DNA of 64,000 nucleotides, from NCBI GenBank assembly GCA_023078685.1, contig JALGAS010000004.1, forward strand, positions 5,332,001 through 5,396,000. The letters run 5' to 3'. The notes beneath the pieces were generated by a model. That model saw nothing but the letters and a program-made list of their open reading frames with translations, had not been told where the DNA came from and did not search any database. The first letter of the stretch is position 1. Each line of letters starts with the position of its first letter. The position numbers and the translations under genes are program-made. The stretch is from Neopestalotiopsis rosae (lineage: Eukaryota; Ascomycota; Sordariomycetes; Amphisphaeriales; Sporocadaceae). Below, one piece after another: positions 63,101-64,000 of the stretch.

Positions 63101-64000
63101 GGATAAATAGGTACATGGTACTGTTGCTGTACAGGGGACCTGGAGTCCCATCATGTATGTGCTGCTCCGCGGCTCGCACATAGGCTGGCGGCATTCGGGA
63201 CGCAAATGCGCAAACACTCCAGTGGGAGAGCATAATGCATGGCGTCTACCCCGGAATTGACCTGTCTGAGCGCTGCTACCTAGCTATTTCCGACTCGGTT
63301 TGAAGCTGTATGTGCGCAGGCAAGCAGCGGGTAGGCGAGCTTCGGCAAAATATCAACCGTCGGTGACTTCAGGGACGGATCAGCTTGTAAGTACAAAGTT
63401 AGAAAGAAAGAGAGAGAGAGAGGATGAGTATGCTGGCTCAGTTCGGTACGGATCTTTGCCCCGGGGGCGCCGAGCAAGACAGGATGAAGAGAGCCATTCC
63501 TGTGCCTACGTGTACGTGTATGTGTAGGATGTCGGCATGGCGAACAGTGGTTGACGTTGACTGAGCAGAAAAGCAACCAAGCTGATGGGTGGGAATACTA
63601 TACGTAGCGATGCCCACTGCAGTGGCGGCCCGCCCGAGAGCAAGTTGGCATTATTGGGTGAGCTCAATTCTCTGGAGTTGTCCAGACTTGCCAGATGTCC
63701 AGGTGTCCGTAGATGTCTTTCCTGTCTTTGCGAATTACGCGGCAGGTCATGTCAGCCCGCGCAACACGAGCTTTGCCTCTCCGTATTTTCTGGAGGGCCT
63801 ATTATGGAGCAAAGGGGTGGTGGTAGTTGGTGTTGACCTGTCAAGCTTGTTTACAACGAGGCCGAGCCCGGCTGAATTCTTGGTGAAGAGTGGGCATTGG
63901 CAAGCCCCAGTCTTGCAGCGCTGGGCCCAGTGGGTGAGCCCCCCATTCATAGCCACCCGTCGACGAGTCTAGAGTCTCCCCAAAACCGGGCCGTTGATTT
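57164..64000. other. Gene-poor right end
   Basis: About 6.8 kb without a supportable intact gene. Open frames of 110-220 codons occur on both strands, for example 59079-59744 plus, 58548-58949 minus and 63589-63972 plus. They lack recognisable domains and do not pair into spliced models. The stretch 60370-60872 reads like a protein interrupted by a stop and is entered separately. No transposase, reverse transcriptase or telomeric repeat was noticed. Confidence 0.55.
60370..60872 (+). pseudogene. Possible decayed gene fragment, unknown family
   Basis: In one frame the sequence reads LRQMLLEVNLIATGYALQK and on to a TAA at about 60494-60496. It then continues in the same frame for about 125 codons (ELEASFTKMLSDCMKDAVY, then VLVTTKIMDLVDHYRRENF) to a stop at 60872. 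Composition is that of a globular, helical protein. The in-frame stop and the lack of a start or partner exons suggest a relic. A short intron ending at the CAG at 60500-60502 is the alternative. No family was recognised, and chance is not excluded. Confidence 0.25.

Overview
This window is nuclear DNA of a filamentous ascomycete (Pezizomycotina). The conserved genes point to Sordariomycetes and probably Hypocreales; that placement is inferred from protein resemblance, not from a search. The genes have short introns (41-181 nt, one of 451 nt) with GTNNGT donors and YAG acceptors. There is a Zn2Cys6 regulator, a WSC-domain wall protein and a fungal type-2 glycosyltransferase, and there are no operons. 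Coordinates below were assembled by hand by joining open frames at splice sites.

Left part (1-25.7 kb), mostly housekeeping. It begins with about 5.4 kb of non-coding DNA. Then come the PP1 catalytic subunit (6216-7451, +), an Rdx/selenoprotein-W-like redox protein (8704-9752, -), the heterotrimeric G-protein gamma subunit (12430-12938, -), a weak candidate micro-gene (15514-15954, +), eIF3a (16208-19606, +), a protein resembling the C-terminal half of fungal 2OG-Fe(II) oxygenase-like proteins (20284-23300, +) and a secreted two-WSC-domain protein (23569-25641, -).

Middle (25.7-48.5 kb), more accessory and gene-poor. It holds the membrane glycosyltransferase GT2 (28852-31373, -), a long non-coding stretch with one tRNA-Val(AAC) (37188-37261, -), a small cysteine-rich secreted protein built from four exons (38613-39196, +), a class III CoA-transferase (39844-41637, -) and a Zn2Cys6/fungal_trans transcription factor (45260-48488, +).

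Right part (48.5-64 kb). The E3-binding protein of pyruvate dehydrogenase (49200-50653, -) sits head-to-head with a two-span mitochondrial membrane protein (51459-52475, +). A P-loop sulfotransferase-like gene follows (53045-54017, +), then a tRNA-like Pol III element near 54.9 kb, then a conserved 605-aa fungal protein of unknown role (55346-57163, -). The last 6.8 kb has no supportable intact gene, only a possible decayed fragment near 60.4-60.9 kb.

The genes do not form one pathway. PP1 and the G-gamma subunit act in signalling, eIF3a in translation, GT2 and the WSC protein at the cell surface, and the PDC subunit and its neighbour in mitochondria. The secreted protein, CoA-transferase and regulator lie next to each other and could be an accessory group, but no biosynthetic core enzyme is present. 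I did not find an obvious new defence or mobile system. The more unusual items are the oxygenase-family protein without its catalytic half, the micro-exon secreted protein, an in-frame 66-nt optional intron, and the extra C-terminal CxxC of the Rdx protein.
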